A stretch of 64,000 nt of DNA from Persicaria tinctoria (GCA_037127255.1 JBANSL010000013.1:61084688-61148687), one strand, 5' to 3'; positions 10,529-21,647 are shown, counted from the first letter of the stretch. The notes: generated by a model from the letters alone, not told the origin. Program-made: numbers and translations.

Positions 10529-10660
10529 AAGGGATGAAACGACCAACCATTCTGAAACGGTTCAATCTGAAAGGACTTGTGGGTAGTATGTACTCAGAGG
10601 TCCCTGGTTCGAACCTCGGATGACTGCTCTTTATTTACTAAATCAAGGGATGAAACGACC
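10529..10660 (+). mobile_element. SINE-like 100-bp insertion with 16-bp target duplication
   Basis: AAGGGATGAAACGACC occurs at 10529-10544 and identically at 10645-10660. Between them are 100 bp containing GGTTCGAACC (10606-10615), the RNA polymerase III B-box core of tRNA-derived SINEs. I could not place a convincing A box, and there is no long A tail, so this may be a short or decayed SINE or another retroposed RNA. Confidence 0.5.
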
Positions 10661-11173
10661 TCGTTTTGCCTTCAGAATTTCGCCATGGCCCACAAATACC
10701 CCTTGCGAGCCTAGGCTCTTGTAGGCGAGCCTTTTATCCGGATTCATTCGACTTTTCCCTTTTCCTTTTTTTTATTGCTGACGTGGATTATTTGGTGAGC
10801 CTTTGACGAATAATCATGCTCTTAGATGAATGCATGTGAGAATATATAATATGTGACATTCTCATATTTTTAATTTAATAAATGATATAAAAAAGTATAA
10901 ATAGGTATAGATTAGATATTAATTCAATATTTTAAATTAGACCCGTTGGTTAGAAAATATAGAATATATTAAAGAAAAAGTTTTAATTAATGTGATGATG
11001 CCACCCTATCAAAAATATTTTTTATTTAATATATATATTAAAAATAATTTTAATTCAATGTCTTGAATTGAACCACTTGTTAGAAAACGGAGTATTTAAT
11101 GAATAAAAAAATGACCAAAAATATATATGTGTAAGAAGGCGAAACGTGGTTGTAAGATTATAGGTTTAATATA
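10661..11173. other. AT-rich intergenic stretch
   Basis: No gene seen. A short GC-richer patch near 10690-10740 has no recognisable content. Confidence 0.4.
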
Positions 11174-11330
11174 TACTCTCCCCGTTAATTAAAACTTGTC
11201 CTTTTGAAAAGTAAATCTTGTTTAGAAAAACTTGTCATTTTAAGTATTTTGTCATCTACTTTACGGATTGTCCTTGTAATGATTAGATATTTGCTAGTTG
11301 TCGTTTTTCAGAAAGTGAAAAAGTAAAGTA

Positions 11331-11807
11331 CTACCTCCGTTCGGCAAAACATCTTGTTTACTACTCACGCACGCTTATTTAGAATGATAAAAACTATACT
11401 CCGTATAAAATATTCAATTTTTGAAAAAAAATTAACAAGTTTGTACTTATTAATAATAACTACGAAATTGTTAAAAAAACAAAAAAAAAACTAGATATTT
11501 TATACTACCTCCGTTCGGCAAAACATGTTGTTTACTATTTACGCACGCTTCTTTAGAATGATAAAAACTACATAAAATATTCATTTCTTTTAGATTTTTA
11601 AAACAAGTTTGTACTTATTAATAATAACTGTGAAATTGTTAAAAAAAATTAATAAAAAAAATAGATATTTTATATAGTTTTTACCTCCTAAAAGGCGTGC
11701 GTGAATAGTAAAGTGACATGTTTTGCCGAACGGAGGTAGTATAGTTTTTATCTCTTAAAAAAACATGCGTGAATAGTAAAGTGACATGTTTTGCCGAACG
11801 GAGGTAG
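11331..11807. mobile_element. Second Stowaway MITE, carrying a copy of itself
   Basis: Ends CTACCTCCGTTCGGC and GCCGAACGGAGGTAG with TA on both sides (11329-11330, 11808-11809). Without the inner element (11505-11739) it is about 240 bp. Arms contain the inverted pair around ACTATTCACGCACGC and GCGTGCGTGAATAGT. Confidence 0.9.
11505..11739. mobile_element. Inner Stowaway of the same family
   Basis: Same CTACCTCCGTTCGGC ends as the element around it, bounded by TA (11503-11504 and 11740-11741), 235 bp. Its interior repeats the host interior almost word for word (GTTTGTACTTATTAATAATAACT). Confidence 0.9.
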
Positions 11808-11844
11808 TAATAATTAGGGGTATACGTATATTTTTGTTTGTTTT

Positions 11845-12902
11845 TTATAACGCCACTTCCTTGATGAAAATCGGAATTAGTTTCAAAGGCTTTGATGCAC
11901 AGTTTGTGTCAAAGGTCTTGAAGCTACCACTGTGTTGATGAAACACAAAACTTGTACTTTATTATATTATGTCCGAATATTATTATATGTTATTATATGC
12001 TTCCAGATATTATTTTATATACTAACATTTCAGGAAGCTTTTCAAAAACTATCTCCTTCCATAAGATTGAAATCGAGAGAATTCAAATTGGAAGATCATG
12101 GCGTCCGTGTTTCCAAATATAGAAGATCATGGAGATTTCTTCCCAAGCCAAAATCAGTTCTAGCCGTTGGAGAAGATTCCTTCCTCAAGTGGCGCCGATG
12201 ATCTTCACTATATAAAGGAGATGAAGAAGAGAGAGATGACTGATGTACATTCACGAATATCATTGCACAATCAGCCCTCAAGTTTACGATCTCTCTTCAG
12301 CATGTGCTCTCTCCTAGTCCTTAAGAGTCTGTTATTTCATTTCAAAGCATTTGAGAGTTACACAGTGAGCTTATAGGATATATTTCGTGATAGTGTTATA
12401 CTCGAGAGTTTGTAACTCAGGAAGTGGACACTAGGCGATTGATTCACTAAGTGTAAGAGGATTGTACTAGATAGCATAGAGAGGTAGGGCTCTTCTAGAT
12501 TGGTCTAGGACTCCAAGGGAACGTGAGTTGACTAGCTTGTAATTGTATAGGAGAGAGGCTTCTCGGTGAGCTATTAGGATCCTAAGTCTTGTGAATCAAT
12601 AAAAGCCGATTGAATCCTAGGGTTGTGGAAGAACCCTAGGCGGGGACGTAGGCCAAGTTCGTGCCGAACCTCGTAAACAATTCATCGAGTCCTTTATTTA
12701 CTGCTTTACCTTATTTCCGCACTTGGTTCGAATTGTTTAACTTTGTGATTCAGGTTTTCAGAGAAAAGACTAAGTCTAATCTCAAAGGGTTTTGCACGAG
12801 CTTCAAAAGTCTTGAGACTATCTGCGAAAAACCGGCATACTCTATTCAACCCCCCTTCTAGAGTATCTTTACATTACTTTGTTTTACATTATCGAACCTT
12901 CA
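11845..12902 (+). repeat. Copia 5' LTR
   Basis: Runs from TTATAACGCC (TG expected at the first two bases, mutated to TT) to CGAACCTTCA. It carries a TATA box TATATAAA at 12209-12216 and AATAAA at 12598-12603, which give the likely promoter and polyadenylation signal of the element RNA. Confidence 0.93.
12209..12216 (+). promoter_or_regulatory. TATA box in Copia 5' LTR
   Basis: TATATAAA within CTTCACTATATAAAGGAGATG. The same box is at 18830-18837 in the 3' LTR. Confidence 0.7.
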
Positions 12903-12917
12903 ATTGGTATCAGAGCT
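12903..12917 (+). promoter_or_regulatory. Copia primer-binding site, initiator tRNA-Met type
   Basis: ATTGGTATCAGAGCT directly follows the 5' LTR and contains TGGTATCAGAGC, the site complementary to the 3' end of plant initiator tRNA-Met. Confidence 0.93.
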
Positions 12918-12960
12918 TTACTCACTGCTTTTGATCTAACAATCTTGTGAGTTTTCGATC

Positions 12961-13975
12961 ATGTCCGGTGAAGCAAGCGGAGGATTTGCACAAGGAAGGT
13001 CTACAAATAGACCACCACTCTTTGTTGGAAACAAATTTGTCCACTGGTGATCATTGATGAAGATGTTCATTATAGATCAAGATCTGGAACATTATAGAGA
13101 ATGGTCCGAAGATTCCAGAGAAAGACGGACCAAATGGAACCAAAATTGCAAAGAAGGAGTCTGAATACATCCAAGCAGATCTTGAACTCGTCTCCAAAAA
13201 CTACAGGGCTATCAACTTACTTTACTGTGGTCTTAGCACTGATGAGTTTAACCGTATTTCATCTTGTAGGTCAGCTAAAGAGATTTGGGACAAGCGGGTC
13301 GTCACCTATGAGGGAACCAGCCAAGTGAAAGACACCAAGATCAGTATCTTCCTTCGAAAGTATGAGCTTTTCAAAATGAAATCTGATGAGTCTATCAAAG
13401 CCATGTTCACACGATTCAGGGAAATCACCAACAACCTTGACTCTCTCGGCAAAAGCTTTACGAACGTTGAGAAAGTACGGAAGATATTGAGGTGCCTCCC
13501 AAAAGAAAAGTGGGGTCCTAAAGTAACAGCCATAGAGGAAGCCCAAGACCTCACCACTCTGCCCCTTGATGACTTGCTTGGGAAACTGATTACGCATGAG
13601 ATGATCCTTAATGAAGATGATGGAGAACTTCCAGCAAGCACTAAGAACTTGGCGCTCAAGTCTAAAAAGGATGAGTCCAAAGATGGATCTGATTCCGAAG
13701 ATGAGAATGACGATGAGGATGACCCTTTTGCTCTTATCACAAGAGGCCTTGCTCGAATCCTCAAAATGAAGAAACAATTCTACAACAAAGATGGATCAGA
13801 GTCTTCAAAATTTCGAGGTAAGTCTCAATACAAAAAATATGAGAAGAAGACTAAACCCTTGTCTTGTTTTGAATGTGGTGAAACAGATTATCTTGTAAAA
13901 GACTGTCCTCAAAAGATGAAGAGCCAGTCCAAGAAGGGTGATAAATGGAAAAAGAAAGCCATGGTGGCAACTTGA
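12961..13975 (+). pseudogene. Copia gag, first part
   Basis: Starts MSGEASGGFAQ at 12961 and contains the typical PPLFVGNKF...W opening of Copia gag, with a stop after W at about 13048. From 13325 the UBN2-type gag is open for 216 codons (KDTKISIFLRKYELFKM, FTRFREITNNL, KILRCLPKEKWGPKVTAI), then an acidic stretch and a zinc knuckle at about residues 185-198. That knuckle reads C-x2-C-x4-Y-x4-C: the His is replaced by Tyr, so metal binding would be lost. The end (KKAMVAT) runs into TGA where homology continues. Confidence 0.85.
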
Positions 13976-14047
13976 AGTGATTCTGACTCTGACTCCGATG
14001 ATGAGAAGACCAATGTCTGCCTTATGGCCTTAGGAGATGGCGAGCTA

Positions 14048-14600
14048 TTCCTTCTTTATGTCCGCAGATTCTCTTTCTTTATCTTCATTCGCCCCTACTC
14101 GTCTTTGCCCTGTCATTTACAATGCCAGTGATAAAAAAAAAGGAAGTCGGCTCATCTTTTATTCTAATGTGCCAATTCCTCAATGAAGATGAGTGGAAGG
14201 TCACTCTGCTGACCGACTAAAAGGCCCCTCAAGAGGTTCCCCTCTCCACATATATCTCTTTTTGAATGAGCCTTAACTGAGTTGGTCTTGACACAAAAAA
14301 ATGTTGTCGATAGAGTGCATGCCGAGCCGGGAAAAAGCAGGCCGTAGAAAGAGCCTCAAATTCGAGCCTTGCCCTGTTAGCAAGAAAAGAAGGCTATTGA
14401 TTGAATCAGGAAGAAGATAACCTCGAGCGGATTTTTTATAACTAATATCTGTCTTTTGATGCGATCAAATGAATGGTAAATTCCCAAACATAAATGGAGT
14501 AAGAGAAGAGGGGCGGGTGTCCTGGTGCTCCGCTTGATGGGTAAGTCGGTCAACCTTCCGGCCTTCAAGAGAAGGCTTATATCTCTATAAGAGAAGCTTG
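14048..14600. other. GC-richer foreign segment inside Copia gag
   Basis: Between LMALGDGE (to about 14047) and the gag coiled-coil segment (from about 14600) lies some 550 bp that does not read as gag in any frame. Its style (CCCCTACTCGTCTTTGCCC, GAGCCGGGAAAAAGCAGGCC, GGTAAGTCGGTCAACCTTCC) differs from the element and reminds me of plant mitochondrial intergenic DNA. This is inference by style only; boundaries are approximate. Confidence 0.4.
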
Positions 14601-15292
14601 AGGTAACTGTAAGAGAACTTATGGCAAGTCCAGAAGAGGTATTATTGGAATTTCTTTCTAATATGATTGCCAATGAAGAGAAACTTATTGCCCAGACTAA
14701 CACTCTTATTAAGAAAACTATGGACTAGGGAAGAACTATTGAGGATCTGTCTATGAGGGTCAAAAGTCTTGAAGCTTCTTATTTAGGTCTTGACATTAAA
14801 GTCAAGACTCTTGACTCAGAGAAATCTGAACTCAAGCAAGATCTCTTCTCTCTAAGAAGTGAACATCATGACTTAGAGAACGAGAAGATCTCCCTGAATA
14901 ATAAGATTCAAGACCAACAGACAGCCCTCATAAGTTTTACCAAATCCAAAGGCACTCTTGATAGGATGTTGGGTGAGCAACAAAGTTCTCTAAACAAAAG
15001 TGGTATTGGTTACAATCCGAGGTTTTTAAAGAAGCAACACATCACCACTTTTGTGAAGGCAAAAGGAAGCAGAACCTCTCCTATATGTCACCACTGTGCT
15101 AGAAAGGGACATGTAAAAGAGACCTGTCCCTATAGAAGAAAGGATCCATATATCATTCGCAATACATTTCCTGTTCATTTGAGGAAAGAACGGATAACAC
15201 AAGTTTGGGTCCCCAAAGGCACTATTTTACCAAATATGGTTTACCCCAATAATGGATCCAAATTTGCTTATTGGTCTAGCCACAAAGGTTGA
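14600..15292 (+). pseudogene. Copia gag, coiled coil and second zinc knuckle
   Basis: Charged heptad-like sequence (SLEASYLGLDIKVKTLDSEK) is followed by an intact CCHC knuckle CHHCARKGHVKETC at about residues 113-126 of the frame starting at 14753, then KAFPVH/VWVPKG-type linker into protease. A TAG stop near 14728 separates it from the upstream coil. It ends in a stop just before the protease frame, which overlaps at 15289. Confidence 0.75.
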
Positions 15293-15681
15293 TGTTTGTT
15301 TTGCAAGAGATCACCAAGGTGAAGGAGCAAAAATGGATTATTAATAGTGGATGCTCAAGGCATATGAGTGGGAAGAGTTCTCTCTTTCATAATCTAAAGA
15401 AGCAATCCACTGGAACAATCACTCTTGGTGACAAAGGAAAGTGCGACATCATTGGTATTGGTAGTATTGGGAGTGATTCCAACCATAGTATTAAAAATGT
15501 CTATCTTGTTAATGGTTTGAAGTATAATTTGCTTATTTGGTCTCAACTATGTGATAGTGGTAATGATGTTGGATTTAACAAGAAAAGATGTTTAGTGCGC
15601 AGAGAAGATACAGGTGAAATAGTTCTAACTGCCTATCGCTATAACGACATATACGCTGTGAATGCTGATCAAGTGGCATAA
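15289..15681 (+). pseudogene. Copia aspartic protease, catalytic Asp changed
   Basis: Copia protease and start of the GAG-pre-integrase region: WIINSGCSRHMSG, GIGSIG, VYLVNGLKYNLL. The usual active-site DSGCSRHMTG reads NSGCSRHMSG here (D to N), which should abolish cleavage of the polyprotein. It ends in a stop at 15679, with homology resuming at 15706. Confidence 0.85.
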
Positions 15682-15705
15682 GGAAGCTTAACCTGTCTAA
15701 AGGCT

Positions 15706-15996
15706 TTGACGGATGATCCAAAGCTCTGGCACAGGAGACTCGGTCATGTGAGTCCACATACACTACATAAGCTTGTGTCCAAAGGGAATGTAAGAGGGCT
15801 ACCTAAGATGAACTTCAAAGGTATTGATATATGCAAAACATGCACACGAGGTAAACAAACACGTAGCTCTTTCAAACCCAAAAAGGTTGTAAGTACTTCT
15901 AGACTCCTTGAACTTTTACATATGGATTTATGTGGTCTTATGCGTGTCAAATCTGCCAATGGTAAAAAGTACATGCTTGTTGTCATATTTGATTAA
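15706..15996 (+). pseudogene. Copia integrase, N-terminal zinc domain and truncated core
   Basis: LWHRRLGHVS...CKTCTRGKQTRSSF gives the HHCC zinc-binding domain. The core begins LLELLHMDLCGLMRVKSANGKKYMLVVIFD, with the first catalytic Asp of the DDE triad, then stops. The remaining DDE core is missing: the next recognisable sequence is the acidic hinge before RT. Integration by this copy's own enzyme is impossible. Confidence 0.85.
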
Positions 15997-16011
15997 TGCA
16001 ATGACGGTTCT

Positions 16012-16461
16012 TTGAGTGAAAGTGTTGCAGATTTAGATCTTAACATCCATATAGAGAAAGAGGATGGTGATGATGCTGCTATCAAGAACACAGAGAAGAG
16101 GAACATGCCGGAACAGATTATCGACACTGAAGAATTGGCCCAAGGTGTTGAAGATCCGTCCAAAGCCCTTGGTGTCCAATCCAATAGTGTTGAAACGTCA
16201 GAAACTGCTGTAACTGAACCTAACAGGACCACGGAGTCAGATGTACTACAAATCAATCCTGTTGGTGTGACGAAACAAGGAGCTGAGACTAGCAAAAGAA
16301 AATTTAAATACTCCTCATCACACTCATTAAAGGATATCATTTCTGACCCTACATCTAGTGTTCAAACTCGTTCTAAACTTAAAGATCTTTGTGCTTTTCA
16401 CGCGTTTGTTTCTCTTATAGAACCAAAGAAGGTAGATGAGGCCCTTCAAGAGCCAGACTGA
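16012..16461 (+). pseudogene. Copia integrase-RT hinge
   Basis: Low-complexity acidic/Ser-rich linker ending in the region that precedes Copia RT (RSKLKDLCAFHAFVS, IEPKKVDEALQEPD). A TGA separates it from the RT frame starting at 16471, where homology continues without a gap. Confidence 0.7.
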
Positions 16462-16470
16462 ATCATTGCT

Positions 16471-17418
16471 ATGCAAAGTGAGCTTAACGAATTTGAAAGA
16501 AGCAAAGTCTGGACCTTGAAGCCTAGGCCAAAGCATCAATCAGTCATTGACACACGATGGGTGTTTCGAAACAAGCTAGATGAGAATGGTAAAATCGTGA
16601 GGAACAAAGCAAGGCTTGTTTCTCAAGGCTACAATCAAGAGGAAGGTATTGACTACGAGGAGACCTTTGCTCCCGTAGCCAGGCTTGAAGCCATTCAAAT
16701 TTTACTAGCATTTGCATCTTTTATGAGCAAAAAGTTATATCAAATGGATGTCAAGTGTGCTTTTCTTAATGGTTTCTTAGAGGAAGAAGTTTATGTGGCT
16801 CAACCCCCAGGTTTTGAAAGTTCGGAATTTCCCAATCATGTTTATAAACTAGACAAAGCGCTTTATGGTTTGAAACAAGCCCCAGGAGCTTGGTATGAGC
16901 GCTTGTCAAAATATCTTTTAGAAAACGATTTTAAAAGGGAGTTGATCGACAAGACTCTTTTTATCAAGACCAAAGGAAAGGACATCTTGGTTATTCAAAT
17001 ATATGTTGATGATATATTGTTTGGTGCTACTAACACATCTTTGTGCAAGGAATTTTCTAACATTATGTGCAAGGAATTTGAGATGAGCTTGATGGGTGAA
17101 CTCAACTTCTTTTTGGGATTACAAGTTCATCAATCTAAGAAAGGGATCTTTGTCAACCAAAGCAAGTACACTAGGGATCTCTTGAAGAAATTCAAGATGG
17201 ATAAATCCAAAGCAGCCAAGACACCCATGAGCTCAACATTATCTCTAGATCAAGACAAGACTGGAAAGAGTGTTAATCAAAAGGAGTACCGATGGATGAT
17301 TGGATCTTTACTATATCTTACAGCTAGTAGACCTGACATCATGTTTAGTGTTTGCATGTGTGCTAGGTTTCAAGCTGATCCTAAAGCAAAAAGATTTTAC
17401 ATTAATCGGGTATTTTGA
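16471..17418 (+). pseudogene. Copia reverse transcriptase
   Basis: RVT_2 domain, nearly complete: [64 protein letters not shown] and the catalytic YVDD at 17002-17013. The C-terminal connection segment is cut: after ARFQADPK the frame jumps to the RNase H start, losing about 40 codons of the AVKRIFRYLKGT-type segment. The RT palm itself shows no obvious lesion. Confidence 0.92.
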
Positions 17419-17877
17419 TACAGATTTTGCAGGCTACAAGGTGGATAGGAAGAGCACATCAGGATGTTGCCAATTCTTAGGAGCATCCTTGATTAGTTGG
17501 CATTCAAAGAAACAAAACTCAGTTGCTCTATCCACTACCGAAGCCGAATACATAGCAGCTGGAGCTTGTTTCTCCCAAATCCTTTGGATAGATCAACAAA
17601 TGAGAGATCTTGGAATCAACCTCTGAGGTATTCCCATTAAGTGTGACAATACAAGTTCCATATCAATCACGAAGAATCTTGTTCAGCATTCAAGGACCAA
17701 ACATATTGATGTAAGACATCATTTCATTAGAGACCATGTCGAAAAAGGTAACGTGTCCATATCCTTTATTTCAACTGATTATCAATGGGCTCATATTTTT
17801 ACTAAGCCTTTGGCAGAGGACAGGTTCACCTTCATTAGACGTGAGATCGGAATGCTTAACAAGGATGCCCTTTCGTA
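17404..17877 (+). pseudogene. Copia RNase H
   Basis: Reads [52 protein letters not shown], and ends FTKPLAEDRF...IGMLNKDALS. Catalytic D, E and D positions are recognisable. It is in a different frame from RT and has a TGA after LGINL at 17624, with homology continuing. Confidence 0.85.
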
Positions 17878-18465
17878 GGGGAGGCTTTCCCTTTACGAAA
17901 GATAAATTCTACTCGGTGTCAAGATCCTTGAACCTCATTTCAAAGGTTGTGAACTGAACAGAAGATCACATATAACGGATCAGATATTTGGTTGATATCT
18001 TATTAAATATTTGATCAAATATTGTTTTAATGGATTTTAACCTTCTTTATATGTTACCTATTTTATTTTCCGAAAAAACTTTTTATCTGAGTACATTTTA
18101 TTTTTGGAAATTATTTTAATATCAGATAAATCTTTTCTTGCATGTAAGATTTGAAAGTATCTTTTTGAATTTTGAAATTGTTTTGGTAAGTCTGATTTTG
18201 GTGACTGTTTTCACGCTCCTCCCTTTGTTGAAAGACAAAAAGGGGGAGATGGTTTGATGGTTTAGACTTTGAAACTACTTTTAACAAGGGTCTTGGAAGA
18301 CCTTGTTTTGTTTTACTTTGTTGGATATTTCTCGATTGACTTTGAAAACTTATAATCCAACATTTGTCTAACCCATGCAGGCACTTATTCCGTTTTTGCT
18401 TATATTATATATGTTTGACTAAGTTACAGGGATGCACATGTTTTTTCTTTCATCAAGGGGGAGAT
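17878..18465 (+). other. Copia 3' non-coding region and polypurine tract
   Basis: AT-rich spacer without coding signal. The PPT CAAGGGGGAGAT ends at 18465 against the 3' LTR; a second AAAAGGGGGAGATGG lies at about 18237-18251 and could act as an extra tract. Confidence 0.75.
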
Positions 18466-19523
18466 TGATAACTCCACTTCCTTGATGAAAATCGGAATTA
18501 GTTTCAAAGGCTTTGATGCACAGTTTGTGTCAAAGGTCTTGAAGCTACAACTGTGTTGATGAAACACAAAACCTGTACTTTATTATATTATGTCCGAATA
18601 TTATTATATGTTATTATATGATTCCAGATATTATTTTATATACTAACATTTCAGGAAGCTTTTCGAAAAATATCTCCTTCCATAAGATTGAAATCGAGAG
18701 AATTCAAATTGGAAGATCATGGCGTCCGTGTTTCCAAATATAGAAGATCATGGAGATTTCTTCCCAAGCCACAATCAGTTCTAGCTGTTGGAGAAGATTC
18801 CTTCCTCAAGCGGCGCCGATGATCTTCACTATATAAAGGAGATGAAGAAGAGCGAGAGGACTGACATACATTCACGAATATCATTGCACAATCAGCCCTC
18901 AAGTTTACGATCTCTCTTCAGTGTGTGCTCTCTGCTAGTCTTTAAGAGTCTGTTATTTCATTTCAAAGCATTTGAGAGTTACACAGTGAGCTTATAGGAT
19001 ATATTTCGTGATAGTGTTATACTCGAGAGTTTGTAACTCAGGAAGTGGACACTAGGGGATTGATTCACTAAGTGTAAGAGGATTGTACTAGATAGCATAG
19101 AGAGGTGGGGCTCTTCTAGATTGGTCTAGGACTCAAAGGGAACGTGAGTTGACTAGATTGCAATTGTATAGGAGAGAGGCTTCTCGGTGAGCTATTAGGA
19201 TCCCAAGTCTTGTGAATCAATAAAAGCCGGTTAAATCCTAGGGTTGTGGAAGAACCCTAGGCGGGGACGTAGGCCAAGGTCGTGCCGAACCTCGTAAACA
19301 ATTCATCGAGTCCTTTATTTACTGCTTTACCTTATTTCCGCACTTGGTTCGAATTGTTTAACTTTGTGATTCAGGTTTTCAGAGAAAAGACTAAGTCTAA
19401 TCTCAAAGGGTTTTGCACGAGCTTCAAAAGTCTTGAGACTATCTTCGAAAAACCGGCATACTCTATTCAACCCCCCTTCTAGAGCATCTTTCCATTACTT
19501 TGTTTTACATTATCGAACCTTCA
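18466..19523 (+). repeat. Copia 3' LTR
   Basis: Starts TGATAACTCC and ends CGAACCTTCA, 1058 bp, same length as the 5' LTR. Confidence 0.93.
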
Positions 19524-19581
19524 GTTTTTTTTAATAAGTGTGTAGATTTATAAAATGACTAGTTTTAATTAACGGAGAGTA

Positions 19582-20090
19582 TCACATAATTAAAAAGTAA
19601 AATAAAAAAATTATTAAAAATACCTGTGCAAAACGATACGTGACAGTAATGGAATGGGTTTATTTTTGAGAAAATTTGATAATTTGTACATGTTTACACA
19701 TTTAATTAAGTAATTAGTCCATTTCAATGTTTTATTGGTCGTGCTGAACTCTGTTGAAAGTTAATTAGCCCCCTTTGTACCCATTCCAGTTTCCCTTTCA
19801 CTATCTCCCTCCGTCCCTCCGTCAGATCCGAAGCTTCCCATGGCGATTCTCGATCCCTTTTTGTCTCAACCTCTGATGGCCTCCTTTCGGACCGTTTCAT
19901 GGCGTATTGCTCGCCCTCGCCCTCTCCGTTCTGGCCTGAGACGCAAAAACTGCCTCCAACGGCTTTAATCATGCCCTAGTTGTTTTGTGTCTGCTTGTTG
20001 ATTGATATTATTCTTGTAAGTATTTTCTCCATCAATCGTTTGATGATTTGTGGTTTATTCAACCAAATGATTGTCGAATTCGGAATTTTC
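19582..20090. other. Possible 5' end of a lost host gene; nothing firm
   Basis: A pyrimidine-rich leader precedes an ATG at 19840 that opens a 42-codon frame (MAILDPFLSQPLMASF...) ending at about 19969. I do not recognise it. It lies on the same side of the solo LTR as decayed exons at 24382-24728 and could be part of the same old locus, but no homology links them. Confidence 0.2.
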
Positions 20091-21016
20091 TGTAAAGGCT
20101 CGGATTTTTAAATCCAAATTTTCGGAAAAAGAAATTAAAAAAGAAATTAATTGAATTTAATTCGAATATTTCAAGAAAAACCCGGCCTAAATTTAATAAA
20201 TCGAATTTAAAATTTCTAAAGCGAATTCCGGCCCAATTTTTATCTTTAAAGATCGAATCCGCCTTTTTCTCGGGATTTGAAAATTCCTATTTTTGGTGAT
20301 ATCCTATTCAAATTTTAATATCTGATCGTTTGAGAGAGCGAGATTTAAAAGACCAATCATCGGAAATTCAAATTCCCGACTCGAGACCAAAATTTTGTCA
20401 TATTCTCTCATCCTTATCCAATCCAACTCGTACCCTCTGTTTTGGCTAAAATTTTATCTATGCTTTTCCCCTCCCTTCTTGACTCCCCTTGTTTTGAGAA
20501 ACAAACAACCCAACAACTCTTACCCATCTTATTGTTGCCGAAGACTGTCCTGGAATTGGACTCCCATTTCACTTACCACTCCCATTTCACTTTCATAGGA
20601 AGACCATGACCACATCTTCCTTTCCCATTTTCCCTGCCAAGGAGCCTTAAGCTTCAAACCCTCCACCACCACACCTCACCACCCCTCCGTCACCACCATC
20701 TCCCCACCAGTCTTCCCCGCCGCCACCACCACAGCCTCCACCTCCACTTTCTCGCCCTGTTTTGCCAAGAAGTAACACCAAGCTCCCACGCCACCTCTTC
20801 CTGTTTCACTCTTCTTCCTCGAGGTACCATCAACAGCACCCACCTCCTTCCTTGGAGCCACGAGCAGTAGCAGTAGTCTGAGGAGTCTGGAGGCCGAGCG
20901 CGAGCGCAACCTTCGATCCTCCTTCTCCTCTTTCGAATTAAAAAGGTAAAGACCCGATTTCTTGCTCCTTCCTCTCCCTTTCGCCTCCAAACGCACAAAA
21001 GGTCCCTCCTTTAACC

Positions 21017-21039
21017 CCCCCCCCCCCCCCCCCCCACAT
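21017..21039. repeat. Poly(C) run
   Basis: More than 20 consecutive C within the solo LTR; length is likely unreliable in the assembly. Confidence 0.9.
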
Positions 21040-21647
21040 CTCTTCCAGGCCTCATCGTTCGAAAAATCGCACTCGACGCAGCTGAACGCGCCTCGTCGGA
21101 GCTCCGAGCATTCCGGCGACGAAGACCCCCCTCGGTGAGCTTCTTCCCTCTTCTTCTTCATTCTTCTTCTGTCTGTGCGTGTGTCGGGTGGTCGGAGCTC
21201 CTGCACCGCCGCCTCCGGCCGAGACCATTCCCCTCCTTGCTCTTCCTTCCGAGCCATGGAGCTCTGCTCCCTCTCCGGTTTCCTTCGGCAGAAATGGGGA
21301 AGAAGAAGAGGGGTTGTGGGACCCTTATCTTTTGTGCCACATCACCGCCACCTAGGCTGGGCCCCACCCATTGTTTTAAATAAAGCCTTCGGTTTCAGAA
21401 TGTGGAATGAAATGTCATGGCTCTTTGGGCCTAAAATTTCCGGGCCTTGTCTCTCGGATCCGGGTAGTAAATCTGGGCATTCTTTCACTTGGGTTCCATT
21501 TCTGGGTTAGAGCTCTTCAGCAGGGGATTCGGGTTGGGCTTCTGGGTTTCTTCAGATTTGGTATCCGGGTTGGGCCTTTTCATTTGGGTTATGTGTTGTT
21601 GTTTCTTGTTATTGGTTGACTATTTGCAATTTGTTATAAGGTCTTGC

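Larger units (their letters stand above)
11845..19523 (+). mobile_element. Complete but dead Copia retrotransposon
   Basis: Two LTRs of 1058 bp each (11845-12902, 18466-19523) enclose PBS, gag, protease, integrase remnant, RT, RNase H and PPT in Copia order. The 5-bp target duplication is GTTTT (11840-11844 and 19524-19528). LTRs differ at only scattered positions, so insertion is fairly recent, yet the interior has stops, a D to N protease change, a lost integrase core and an internal RNase H deletion. It probably moved with helper proteins or decayed quickly. It is inserted in an old Stowaway MITE. I do not assign a lineage with confidence. Confidence 0.95.
11176..19579. mobile_element. Stowaway MITE split by later insertions
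   Basis: The left end CTCTCCCCGTTAATTAAAAC (TA at 11174-11175) pairs with the right end GTTTTAATTAACGGAGAG finishing at 19579 (TA at 19580-19581). Removing a second Stowaway (11331-11807) and a Copia element (11845-19523) leaves about 240 bp, a normal MITE size. The host element is therefore the oldest of the three. Confidence 0.8.

Noticed and set aside
10590..10620. tRNA gene suggested by GGTTCGAACC
   Set aside because: The T-stem does not pair properly (CCTGG against CTCGG), and no acceptor or anticodon stem was found.
20676..21257. 193-codon minus-strand frame in the solo LTR
   Set aside because: Low-complexity Arg/Gly/Glu sequence antisense to a CT-rich leader; no homology seen.
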